From an uncultured Oscillospiraceae bacterium (lineage in GTDB: Bacteria; Bacillota; Clostridia; Oscillospirales; Ruminococcaceae): a DNA stretch of 22,884 nucleotides. Within the stretch, counting starts at the first letter, position 1, and the number at the start of each line of letters is the position of its first letter. The translations under genes were made by a program, and so were the position numbers. The stretch is taken from NCBI GenBank assembly GCA_905197685.1, contig CAJJZS010000018.1, positions 1-22,884 of the forward strand, in the 5' to 3' direction. The notes under the pieces are model-generated. The model made no database searches. It was not told where the DNA came from and saw nothing but the letters and a program-made list of their open reading frames with translations. This document shows, one piece after another, positions 1 through 6,940 of the stretch.

Positions 1-929
1 AAGCTATCAACACGGCAATCAAAGGAATTGTAAATCCCGGAGACCACATCATTATTTCCGATTTAGAACACAATGCGGTATATCGCGTTGCGGAAGGACT
101 AAAAAGAAAAGGGGTGATTGACTACGATATTGCCCCTACCTTTGATAACGATGAACAGACTGTATGGCATTTTGAACATCTGATTCGACCCAATACCGTT
201 TTGATTGCCTGTACGCAGGGTTCCAACGTTTTCGGCAATCGGATTCCGGTGGAAAAAATCGGAAGAGCGGCGCACCGCAGAGGGGTGCTGATGTTAGCAG
301 ATGCGGCGCAGACAGCGGGATTGCTGCGGCTGAGCATGAGAAAGAACGAGATTGACTTTCTGTGTATGCCGGGGCATAAGGGGTTGTACGGACCGACCGG
401 AACGGGAATGTTGATATTAAACAGCTCTGTTTTACCCGGACCGCTGTGCGACGGGGGAACGGGAAGTTTGTCGATGGAGCCGACAATGCCCGACTTTCTT
501 CCCGACCGTTTGGAAAGCGGCACGATGAATACGGCGGGAATTATCGGTTTGGGAGCGGGAATTGATTTTGTATGTCAAAATACGCCGGAACGGCTGTATG
601 AACACGAAATGCGTCTGTGCCGGGATTTGTATGCAAGGCTGAGCGGATATCCGCAGATTCGGCTGTATTCCGAAGAACCGAAACTCGGAAAAAATCTGCC
701 GCTGATTTCATTTAATATCAAGGGAGTGCCGTCCGAAACAACAGCGGAGCTGCTGAACCGCTGCGGAATTGCGGTGCGGGCAGGTTTTCACTGCGCGGCT
801 TTGGCGCATCAGAGGATGAGAACGGACAAAAGCGGAACGGTGCGCATCAGCTTGGGCGCATTTAATACACAAAATGAGATGGCGGCGTGTGAACGGGCTG
901 TCCGCAAGATTTTGACAAATGTGAAATAA
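1..929 (+). CDS. Class V aminotransferase, cysteine desulfurase-like (5' truncated)
   Basis: PLP-dependent fold type I enzyme resembling the cysteine desulfurase family (TIGR01977-like); such enzymes take sulfur from cysteine as an enzyme persulfide. The window starts inside the gene: the frame is open from base 3, so about 308 codons are visible and roughly the first 70 residues are missing. An in-frame GTG at 114 is internal, because the upstream codons already encode family sequence (NPGDHIIISDLEHNAV). Visible motifs are the cofactor region ADAAQTAG, the lysine motif MPGHKGLYGPTGTG, where the Lys would form the Schiff base, and RAGFHCAALAH near the C-terminus, whose Cys matches the active-site cysteine position of SufS/CsdA-like enzymes. 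No SufU or IscU partner is visible. No clear terminator follows the stop, and the cdaA promoter begins 23 bases later. The family is secure; the physiological sulfur acceptor is unknown. Confidence 0.88.
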   Translation, partial: AINTAIKGIVNPGDHIIISDLEHNAVYRVAEGLKRKGVIDYDIAPTFDNDEQTVWHFEHLIRPNTVLIACTQGSNVFGNRIPVEKIGRAAHRRGVLMLADAAQTAGLLRLSMRKNEIDFLCMPGHKGLYGPTGTGMLILNSSVLPGPLCDGGTGSLSMEPTMPDFLPDRLESGTMNTAGIIGLGAGIDFVCQNTPERLYEHEMRLCRDLYARLSGYPQIRLYSEEPKLGKNLPLISFNIKGVPSETTAELLNRCGIAVRAGFHCAALAHQRMRTDKSGTVRISLGAFNTQNEMAACERAVRKILTNVK

Positions 930-951
930 TAAAAAATTTTTAATACGGCAG

Positions 952-979
952 TTGATTCTGACTGCAAATATGTTACAAT
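952..979 (+). promoter_or_regulatory. Sigma-A-type promoter of cdaA-cdaR
   Basis: A TTGATT -35 at 952-957 is separated by 16 bases from a TACAAT -10 at 974-979. The -10 is preceded by TG one base upstream (extended -10). The predicted start near 986 gives a leader of about 100 bases before the cdaA start codon. Confidence 0.7.
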
Positions 980-1006
980 AAAAGAAGAAAAGAAATGACG
1001 AAAGAC

Positions 1007-1025
1007 AACGCCGGTTTTCGGCGTT
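1007..1025 (+). promoter_or_regulatory. Leader hairpin upstream of cdaA
   Basis: A perfect 7-base-pair GC-rich stem (AACGCCG / CGGCGTT) with a 5-base loop lies in the cdaA leader. No T-run follows, so it is not an intrinsic terminator. It may affect mRNA stability or simply be structure; no known riboswitch was recognised. Confidence 0.4.
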
Positions 1026-1084
1026 CAAAATAAATCGGACAGGCTGATTTTGGGGCGGCTTGCCCGCAGAAAAGGATGATGACG

Positions 1085-1954
1085 ATGGTAAGTGAATGGA
1101 ATCAAATCATCGGTACAATCAAGGCAATCGGGATATGGGACATTGTGGATATTGCGATTGTTGCGGTGCTGATTTATCAGGTAATCAAGCTGATTCGGGA
1201 AACCAGGGCGATGCAGCTGACAAAGGGCTTGGTGTCGCTGCTGCTGCTGTATTTTGTGGCGTACAACCTGAACATGAAAACGGTAAAATTTATTATGCAA
1301 AACGTGGTGGCGACCGGTGTGCTGGCGTTGGTTATCGTTTTTCAGCCGGAACTGCGGCGAATGTTGGAACACGTTGCGCAGACAAAGCTTAATAAGTTTA
1401 GTCTTTTCCAGTCCTCTCAGGAAAAGGACAGCCAGCTGACCGGCGTGTGGAACGAATCAATCTCCACGATTGCCCATGCCTGCGAGCATCTTTCCAAGAC
1501 TAAAACGGGCGCGCTGATTGTATTTGAGCGGGAAACAAAATTGGGAGAGATTATCAAGACGGGTACGGTGGTGGACGCGCAGCCGAGCGACGAATTGATT
1601 GGAAATCTGTTTTTTGTCAATTCCCCTTTGCATGACGGGGCGATGATTATCCGCGACGGAAGAATCTGCGCTTCGGGCTGCTTTTTGCCGCTGAGCCAGA
1701 ATTACACAATCAGTAAAGAGATGGGAACCCGCCACCGCGCAGCGTTGGGCATGAGCGAAAACTCCGATGCGGTGATTGTGGTTGTTTCGGAAGAAACAGG
1801 AACAATCTCGGTAGCGCAGGGGGGCGTGATTGAAAGAAACTTTTCCATTCCTCAGCTGGAAAAAAAGCTGCGTCATGAAATTCTTCGCAAAGAGGAAAAG
1901 GAGCAGAACAAGGAAAGCAGCGTAAAGGCTTTGCTGAGAAAGGTAAAAAAATAA
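1085..1954 (+). CDS. cdaA: Diadenylate cyclase CdaA (c-di-AMP synthase)
   Basis: Membrane enzyme that condenses two ATP into cyclic di-AMP, the messenger controlling potassium/osmolyte balance and cell-wall homeostasis in Firmicutes. Using the ATG at 1085 gives 289 residues: three N-terminal transmembrane helices (about 18-38, 48-63 and 69-87) followed by a DAC domain. The domain carries the catalytic DGA motif (NSPLHDGAM, near 184-186) and the RHR motif (GTRHRAALG, near 216-218). Length and order match CdaA/DacA. The start at 1085 is preferred because AAAGG at 1071-1075 lies 9 bases upstream; the in-frame ATGs at 1076 and 1079 sit on top of that site. cdaR follows after 36 bases in the same transcript, the conserved arrangement in which CdaR modulates the cyclase. 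glmM, usually third in this operon, is not next to cdaR here. Family assignment is near certain. Confidence 0.97.
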   Translation: MVSEWNQIIGTIKAIGIWDIVDIAIVAVLIYQVIKLIRETRAMQLTKGLVSLLLLYFVAYNLNMKTVKFIMQNVVATGVLALVIVFQPELRRMLEHVAQTKLNKFSLFQSSQEKDSQLTGVWNESISTIAHACEHLSKTKTGALIVFERETKLGEIIKTGTVVDAQPSDELIGNLFFVNSPLHDGAMIIRDGRICASGCFLPLSQNYTISKEMGTRHRAALGMSENSDAVIVVVSEETGTISVAQGGVIERNFSIPQLEKKLRHEILRKEEKEQNKESSVKALLRKVKK

Positions 1955-1990
1955 GACAGCTGCGCAGCCTGGGGAAAGGGGACTGAAAGG

Positions 1991-3286
1991 ATGAAAAAAG
2001 AATCAATTTTTGATAACCGCACCTTCCTGATGGTGTTGTCGGCAGTGATGGCATTTTTGGCATGGCTGTTTGTGGCTTTGGACAGCAACGATACCAAAGG
2101 AAAAACAATTTCGGGGGTTGCGGTGGATATGGAGGAAGTAGACGAATCCATTGGGAAACTGGGATTGAGTACTATTTCCACCGAGCAGCCGAAGGTAACG
2201 GTTCGGGTAGAGGGCGTAATTTATGATATTGGAAATTTGAGCGCGTCGGATATTCTGGTATATCCCGATATTTCCAAAGTGACAACGGCAGGAATGCACA
2301 CCGTTGAACTGAAGGGGGAAATTAGGGACAGAAATAAAAACATTACCATTGAGGAAATTTCCCCGCCGAGCGTTCAGTTAAAGTTTGACAGCCTTCAGAC
2401 CAAGACGCTGGAAATTAAGCCGAAACTTTCCGGTTACAGCGCTCCGGCAGAAAATTATCTGATTCGAGATGTTGTTGTCAGCCCGTCTACCGTAGAGCTG
2501 ACCGGTCCGGCAGAGGATATTTCCCGTGTCAGCCAGTGTGTGATTGAAAAGGACGTAGACGAGGAGCTGACCAGCAGTTACAGCGAGGTGCTGCCGCTTA
2601 CCTTCCTTGACATTGACGGAAACGAGCTGGATTTAAAATATGTTGTCAGCGATGTTACCGAAGCGCGGGCGACCATTCCGATTTTGAAGAAGAAGGTTGT
2701 TCCGGTGAAGCTCAACTTTATGAATGTGCCGGACGGATTCCCGGTAGAGCAGCTGAAATTTGACATTTCCAATGAGGAAATTGAAATAGCGGGTCCGCAG
2801 GAAGCAATCGACCAGTACAGGGAAATCTCTCTGGGACAGATTGATTTGAAAACTTTGGACATCGGAAAGACAGAATCCTTTACCGTAAAACTGCCGACCG
2901 GTTTTGTCAACACCCAAAACATTCAGAATGTTCTGGTTCAGTTTAAGGGAACGGGCATGGTGAAAAAGAACTTTAATGTCAGCAACATTCAGGTGCAAAA
3001 CGTACCGCTGAACTATAACGCTCAGCCGACCACCCCGGAAATTACCAACGTTCAGGTGATCGGACCGAAAGAGGTTATGGAAAACTTAACCGCGGGAGAT
3101 ATTGTGGCAACGGTGGATTTAGGGGAAAGTTCGAGCATTGTTTCCGGACAGGTAGAGCTGCCGGTAAAAATCTCTGTTCCGAAAAAAGGAATGGTATGGG
3201 CAGTCGGTGACTATAAAGCGATTGTTTCGATTGAAGAAACGGTAATCGGGCAGTCGGAAATGACCGAAGAGGAACAAGAGGAATAA
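1991..3286 (+). CDS. cdaR: CdaR, YbbR-domain regulator of CdaA
   Basis: Membrane-anchored extracytoplasmic protein of 431 residues that interacts with and modulates the diadenylate cyclase encoded just upstream. One N-terminal transmembrane helix (about residues 11-30) is followed by roughly four consecutive beta-rich YbbR repeats (about 40-135, 140-228, 235-318 and 325-412). These are marked by recurring patterns of the kind VELTGPAEDIS, EIEIAGPQEAI and VQVIGPKEVM. The C-terminus is acidic (EMTEEEQEE). Four YbbR repeats with one anchor is typical of Firmicutes CdaR. The gene lies 36 bases downstream of cdaA with no promoter between. A hairpin follows the stop, so the unit appears to be bicistronic and to lack the usual glmM. 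Residue boundaries of the repeats are by eye. Confidence 0.94.
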   Translation: MKKESIFDNRTFLMVLSAVMAFLAWLFVALDSNDTKGKTISGVAVDMEEVDESIGKLGLSTISTEQPKVTVRVEGVIYDIGNLSASDILVYPDISKVTTAGMHTVELKGEIRDRNKNITIEEISPPSVQLKFDSLQTKTLEIKPKLSGYSAPAENYLIRDVVVSPSTVELTGPAEDISRVSQCVIEKDVDEELTSSYSEVLPLTFLDIDGNELDLKYVVSDVTEARATIPILKKKVVPVKLNFMNVPDGFPVEQLKFDISNEEIEIAGPQEAIDQYREISLGQIDLKTLDIGKTESFTVKLPTGFVNTQNIQNVLVQFKGTGMVKKNFNVSNIQVQNVPLNYNAQPTTPEITNVQVIGPKEVMENLTAGDIVATVDLGESSSIVSGQVELPVKISVPKKGMVWAVGDYKAIVSIEETVIGQSEMTEEEQEE

Positions 3287-3304
3287 AAAACTTTTCCGAA
3301 AAGC

Positions 3305-3340
3305 AAAACAGGGGACTGCGTACAGCCCCCTGTTTTCTGT
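3305..3340 (+). terminator. Probable terminator of cdaA-cdaR
   Basis: A perfect 10-base-pair stem (AAAACAGGGG at 3305-3314, CCCCTGTTTT at 3327-3336) has a 12-base loop. Four T's belong to the stem, but the following sequence CTGT is not a clean T-run, so termination may be partial and allow some read-through into the next gene. Confidence 0.65.
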
Positions 3341-3391
3341 GTACGGCGAATTCAAACGGAGTAAAAACGAAAATAAGAAAGGCGGGTTTTC

Positions 3392-5029
3392 ATGGCAATT
3401 ATCGTTTCCCAGATTAAGACGGCGTTGTCACAATTTGAAAGTCAGGAAGTTTTTGAGAAAAAAGCGATAGAATCGGCAAGAAAAACGGCAAAGATTCATA
3501 CAGAGGAGATAGCGCAGGCATATCTTACCAAAAGCAGCGTAGACGCAAGAAAGAAAGAGCAGATTTATCTGGTTTCTTCGGTCGGATTTGAACTGACAGA
3601 CCCGCAAAAGGAAGAAGAAATTTTAAAGCGGACACAAAACGGAAAATCGGCTCAGTTTATCAAACAGCAAAACCATAGCTCACCAGATTTTGTTTTGGGA
3701 ACCGAAAAAACGGAATATCCTCCGGTGATTGTGGGATTCGGACCGGCAGGAATGTTTGCGGGACTGGCTTTGGCAAGAATGGGATACCGTCCGATTATTT
3801 TGGAGCGAGGGGCAGAGGTAGACCGCAGGGTGGAAGCGGTGGAAGGCTTTTGGACAGGAAAGGCGCTGGATACGGCGACCAACGTTCAGTTTGGAGAAGG
3901 GGGAGCAGGAACCTTTTCGGACGGAAAGCTGACAACGCGAATCAACGACTCTCGGTGCAGCTTTATTTTGGAGGAGCTGATTCGTCACGGCGCGCCCGAA
4001 GAAATTCGATACAGACAAAAGCCGCATATCGGAACCGACCTGCTGCGCCGTGTTGTAAAAAATATACGGCAGGAAATTATTCGTTTGGGCGGACAGGTTC
4101 ATTTTTTAACCAAGATGGAGGAACCGATTATCCAAAACGGAAGGATAACGGCGGTGAAAACAGCGCAGGGAGAAATTCCGACGCAGGCTTTGGTGCTTGC
4201 AATCGGGCACAGCGCAAGGGATACCTTTGAGATGCTGCTGAAAAAACAAGTGTTTTTAGAACCGAAACCTTTTTCGGTCGGGGTGCGAATCGAACAGCGT
4301 CAAAGCGTGATTGATAAAGGGTTGTATGGGGAGTGCGCAGGGCATCCCGCCTTGCCCAAAGGGGAGTACCAGCTTTCCTGGAGAAATCAAGAGGACAGAG
4401 GAGTTTATACATTTTGTATGTGTCCGGGCGGATTTGTGGTAGCGTCTTCCTCGGAGGAAAATACCGTAGTTACCAACGGAATGAGCGAATATGCCCGTGA
4501 CGGAGAAAATGCAAATGCAGCGTTGGTGGTTTCGGTGGACGGCAGAGATTTTGGCACTGATATATTGGACGGAGTTCGTTTTCAAAGGAGTTTGGAGCAG
4601 TCTGCGTTCCGATTGGGCGGGGCGGATTACCGCGCTCCGGCACAGTCGGCAGAGAGCTTTTTACAGGGGACAACGCCCGACCTTTCAAAAGCAAAGACAG
4701 AGCCGACCTTTTCCTGCGGGGTAAAAGAAGCGCCGCTCCGTTCTGCTTTTCCACAACAAATCAACCGGATGTTGGAAGAAGGGCTGACCCGTTTTCAGAG
4801 AAAACTGCCGGGTTTTGCCGACAGTGACGCGGTGATTACCGGAATAGAAACCAGAACCTCCTCTCCGGTTCGGATTACCCGCAATTCGGAAAGTTTGGAA
4901 GCGTTGGGATTGCAGGGACTTTACCCTTGCGGAGAAGGCGCAGGTTATGCAGGGGGAATCGTGAGCGCGGCAGTGGACGGAATCCGCGTAGCGGAGCAGA
5001 TTATGAAGAAATATGCTCCGATAGAATAA
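3392..5029 (+). CDS. FAD-dependent dehydrogenase of the COG2509 type
   Basis: Predicted cytoplasmic flavoprotein of 545 residues. The N-terminal 100 residues are the family-specific cap containing SSVDARKKEQIYLV (about 48-61). A dinucleotide-binding fold follows with the FAD motif VGFGPAG (about 114-120) and the ribose-binding Glu at the end of the second strand (IILERG). Next comes FGEGGAGTFSDGKL (about 167-180), and near the C-terminus the flavin-binding stretch YPCGEGAGYAGGIVSAA. These mark the group annotated as uncharacterised FAD-dependent dehydrogenases or NAD(P)/FAD oxidoreductases; the true substrate is not known. The start at 3392 has GAAAGG about 10 bases upstream. It follows the cdaR hairpin and ends at a strong terminator shared with the convergent rpoN-like gene. 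No separate promoter was convincing, so read-through from cdaR is possible. Confidence 0.9.
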   Translation: MAIIVSQIKTALSQFESQEVFEKKAIESARKTAKIHTEEIAQAYLTKSSVDARKKEQIYLVSSVGFELTDPQKEEEILKRTQNGKSAQFIKQQNHSSPDFVLGTEKTEYPPVIVGFGPAGMFAGLALARMGYRPIILERGAEVDRRVEAVEGFWTGKALDTATNVQFGEGGAGTFSDGKLTTRINDSRCSFILEELIRHGAPEEIRYRQKPHIGTDLLRRVVKNIRQEIIRLGGQVHFLTKMEEPIIQNGRITAVKTAQGEIPTQALVLAIGHSARDTFEMLLKKQVFLEPKPFSVGVRIEQRQSVIDKGLYGECAGHPALPKGEYQLSWRNQEDRGVYTFCMCPGGFVVASSSEENTVVTNGMSEYARDGENANAALVVSVDGRDFGTDILDGVRFQRSLEQSAFRLGGADYRAPAQSAESFLQGTTPDLSKAKTEPTFSCGVKEAPLRSAFPQQINRMLEEGLTRFQRKLPGFADSDAVITGIETRTSSPVRITRNSESLEALGLQGLYPCGEGAGYAGGIVSAAVDGIRVAEQIMKKYAPIE

Positions 5030-5033
5030 AAAG

Positions 5034-5076
5034 AAAAAGCTCGTCAGAGAAATATTTTCTCTGACGAGCTTTTTTT
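5034..5076. terminator. Strong bidirectional terminator between the FAD protein and rpoN-like genes
   Basis: A long perfect stem (left arm 5034-5052, right arm from 5056) has a 3-base TAT loop and core GCTCGTCAGAGAAA / TTTCTCTGACGAGC. T-runs on the right for the plus strand and A-runs on the left for the minus strand make it suitable for terminating both convergent genes. Confidence 0.93.
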
Positions 5077-5089
5077 ATAACGAGAAAAA

Positions 5090-6550
5090 TTAACAGTGAT
5101 GGTGGGAACAGCCGCAATCATCGCAGCCGCAGTCCTCTTCATGGCTGCAATCACAGTCGGCACCGCAGTTGCAGTCCTCTTCATGATGGCAGCTGCAAGA
5201 ATCGTCGCAATCATCTTCGGGACGGTAAAAGATACGGTGTTCGCTGTCGGGGATATTCATTTCTTCTCTCAGGCGTTCAATCGCTTCTTCGGTTAAGAAT
5301 ACGCCGCTGTGCGCCATTTCCTGCGCAAGCTGTTCATCGGTATACGGTGTGTCGGGGTGTTCGGAACGGATTACTTTGTTAAGCTGCTGTTTGATTGCCT
5401 GCATTCCTTCCTGCTGCGGATGATGTTCGCGAGCAACAAAGAATTTCATCGGATAGACGCCGAACGGAGATTGCAGATACTTGTTTTTTAAGGTTGCAGA
5501 AACAAGCTCCGGCTCCATTTCCAGTACCTCGGCAAGTCTTTGAATCGGAAGAAGATTCATATATCTCGGACCGTAGCGGAAGAACGGCTCCTGAAGTTTA
5601 ATCAAAACCTTGCTGACCTCCATCAGCATCTTGTTGCGGAAAGCAATTTCCTGTTGCAGCGCGGCGGCATCTGCCATCTTTTCTTCCAGATATTCCCGTT
5701 CTTCTCTGGAATCTTCTCCCTGAGAACGGCGCAGCAGATTTTGATAATCCTCGCTGATTTTAATTTGAGGGAAGGAGAAATCGCTTAAAGCGACATAAAA
5801 TTCGTTGACAAATTTAATCATCACAACATCCGGTACAATGTACGGAGAACGGTCGTGACTGGTGTACTGGGAGCCCGGTTTTGGGTTGAGAAGGCGGATT
5901 CGACGCATGGTCTGTTCAATTTCCTGCTCGGTTTTTCCAAGGCGCTGTGCCATCTGCGCGGTGTCTGCGCTGCCGATTAAATCCAACTCATTGAGTAAAG
6001 TTTTGGCAACTTGGTCATCTTCGTCCAGCTGAAGCAGCAAACATTCTTTTAAGCTGGAAGCGCCCACGCCGAGCGGCTCCAGGTTTTGAATGACAGACAA
6101 AGCGCGGTCGGCTTCTTCTTTGGTATAACCCTGTTCGGCAAGGTCCTGCGGCTGTGCAAGCAGGTATCCGTTTTCATCCAGACAGCCGACCAGATACTGC
6201 GCAGCCTGAAGAATACGCGGTTCCAATGCCTGTTCGGCAAGCTGGCGCAGAAGATGCTGCTCTAAGGTTTCGCCATCCTTGATATTAAGCATTTCTTCGT
6301 CCGGCTGCGGTTCGGGAGGAATGGGGGTATCTTTATCAAAATATCCCAGACCTTCCTCAAAATCATTGGATTCCAGCCATTTGGTTTTTCTGACCCGCAT
6401 ATCCTCATCGGTGTATCCGGTTAGATTTTCTTCAATTTCAATGACGGGGTTTTCCAGCATGACATTGTTTAAATATTCGTTTAAACGCAGGGTATCCATC
6501 TTCAAAATTTTCATCTGTCGAGCAGAGACAGTGTTGTTGATTGTATCCAT
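5090..6550 (-). CDS. rpoN: Divergent sigma-54 (RpoN) with Cys/His-rich C-terminal tail
   Basis: RNA polymerase sigma-54 homologue, about 486 residues from ATG 6550. The alternative GTG at 6565 lies on its own AGAGGTG ribosome site, so ATG 6550 is preferred. Region I is recognisable but shortened: residues 9-38 carry ARQMKILKMDTLRLNEYL and ENPVIEIEE, without the usual glutamine-rich beginning. The core-binding region holds CLDENGYL and NLEPLGVGASSLKECLLLQL. The helix-turn-helix region retains NKYLQSP (about 357-363), but the motif usually written SRxTxNKYxxTPRG reads SATLKNKYLQSPFG. The RpoN box, normally ARRTVAKYR, reads TEEAIERLR (about 420-428). Residues 446-486 form a tail with 12 Cys, 6 His and 14 acidic residues. 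Family membership is secure; function as a standard -24/-12 sigma factor is doubtful. No enhancer-binding activator gene is in the window. Confidence 0.88.
   Translation of the reverse strand: MDTINNTVSARQMKILKMDTLRLNEYLNNVMLENPVIEIEENLTGYTDEDMRVRKTKWLESNDFEEGLGYFDKDTPIPPEPQPDEEMLNIKDGETLEQHLLRQLAEQALEPRILQAAQYLVGCLDENGYLLAQPQDLAEQGYTKEEADRALSVIQNLEPLGVGASSLKECLLLQLDEDDQVAKTLLNELDLIGSADTAQMAQRLGKTEQEIEQTMRRIRLLNPKPGSQYTSHDRSPYIVPDVVMIKFVNEFYVALSDFSFPQIKISEDYQNLLRRSQGEDSREEREYLEEKMADAAALQQEIAFRNKMLMEVSKVLIKLQEPFFRYGPRYMNLLPIQRLAEVLEMEPELVSATLKNKYLQSPFGVYPMKFFVAREHHPQQEGMQAIKQQLNKVIRSEHPDTPYTDEQLAQEMAHSGVFLTEEAIERLREEMNIPDSEHRIFYRPEDDCDDSCSCHHEEDCNCGADCDCSHEEDCGCDDCGCSHHHC
5093..5215 (-). repeat. 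Cys/His-rich tail with duplicated 14-codon unit
   Basis: Within the rpoN-like gene, the DNA GCAGTCCTCTTCATG occurs at 5129-5143 and again at 5171-5185. The period is 42 bases, exactly 14 codons. The duplicated protein units begin HEEDCNC and HEEDCGC. This points to expansion of the metal-binding-like tail by in-frame tandem duplication. Confidence 0.7.
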
Positions 6551-6656
6551 AATATGCTTGTTCACCTCTTGCGGTAATTTTATTTTGACTGTGTATCAAT
6601 ACGAATACCGGCGGAAAACCGCGCGGCACAAAATCGAAAACAGGTTTGTTTTATTT

Positions 6657-6665
6657 ATTATAGCA
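6657..6665 (-). promoter_or_regulatory. Extended -10 promoter of the rpoN-like gene
   Basis: On the minus strand TATAAT (6662-6657) is preceded by TGC, giving an extended -10 of the form TGnTATAAT. The -35 at 17 bases distance is poor, as is common for extended -10 promoters. The leader would be about 100 bases. Confidence 0.6.
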
Positions 6666-6834
6666 TACCTTTGCCCGGACAGGAATATTTTCGATTTCGT
6701 TTCATTGAAAATAGACAAAAAGAAACAATTTTTATTGGCAGATTGGAAAACAGCTTGGAGAGAATAGGGGGGCAGAAAGGAAAATACAGTGAAAATTTAA
6801 TACTTCACGCCTATTTTTTCAAAAAGAAATCCGA

Positions 6835-6840
6835 TATAAT
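6835..6840 (+). promoter_or_regulatory. Possible -10 element for the zinc-ribbon protein-hemW operon
   Basis: A perfect TATAAT lies in an AT-rich context; the -35 at 17 bases (TATTTT) is weak. It is the only plausible promoter upstream of the gene starting at 6941 and would give a leader of about 95 bases. Confidence 0.45.
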
Positions 6841-6940
6841 AAAAAAATGTAGCGACAGGTCGAAGATTTTTTAACAGAGAATTTAAAAAATAAGTTTGAC
6901 CGGAAAAACGCATAGTTTAAGAAAGGTTGTGTCCCGTTTC

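Larger units (their letters stand above)
6551..6940. other. Divergent intergenic region between rpoN-like gene and zinc-ribbon gene
   Basis: About 390 bases with no credible gene. It holds a minus-strand promoter near 6660 for the sigma-54 gene, a GC-rich inverted segment around 6607-6625 (GGCGGAAAACCGC) in that gene's leader, and a plus-strand TATAAT near 6835. A small plus-strand open frame here (6671-6874) has no family features and no clear ribosome site. Confidence 0.6.

Noticed and set aside
4551..4570. TGGCAC-like match to a sigma-54 -24 element
   Set aside because: It lies inside the FAD-protein coding region and lacks a properly spaced TTGC -12 element.
6671..6874. 67-codon plus-strand open frame upstream of the zinc-ribbon gene
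   Set aside because: It spans the likely promoter of that gene, shows no motif, and lacks a ribosome site.
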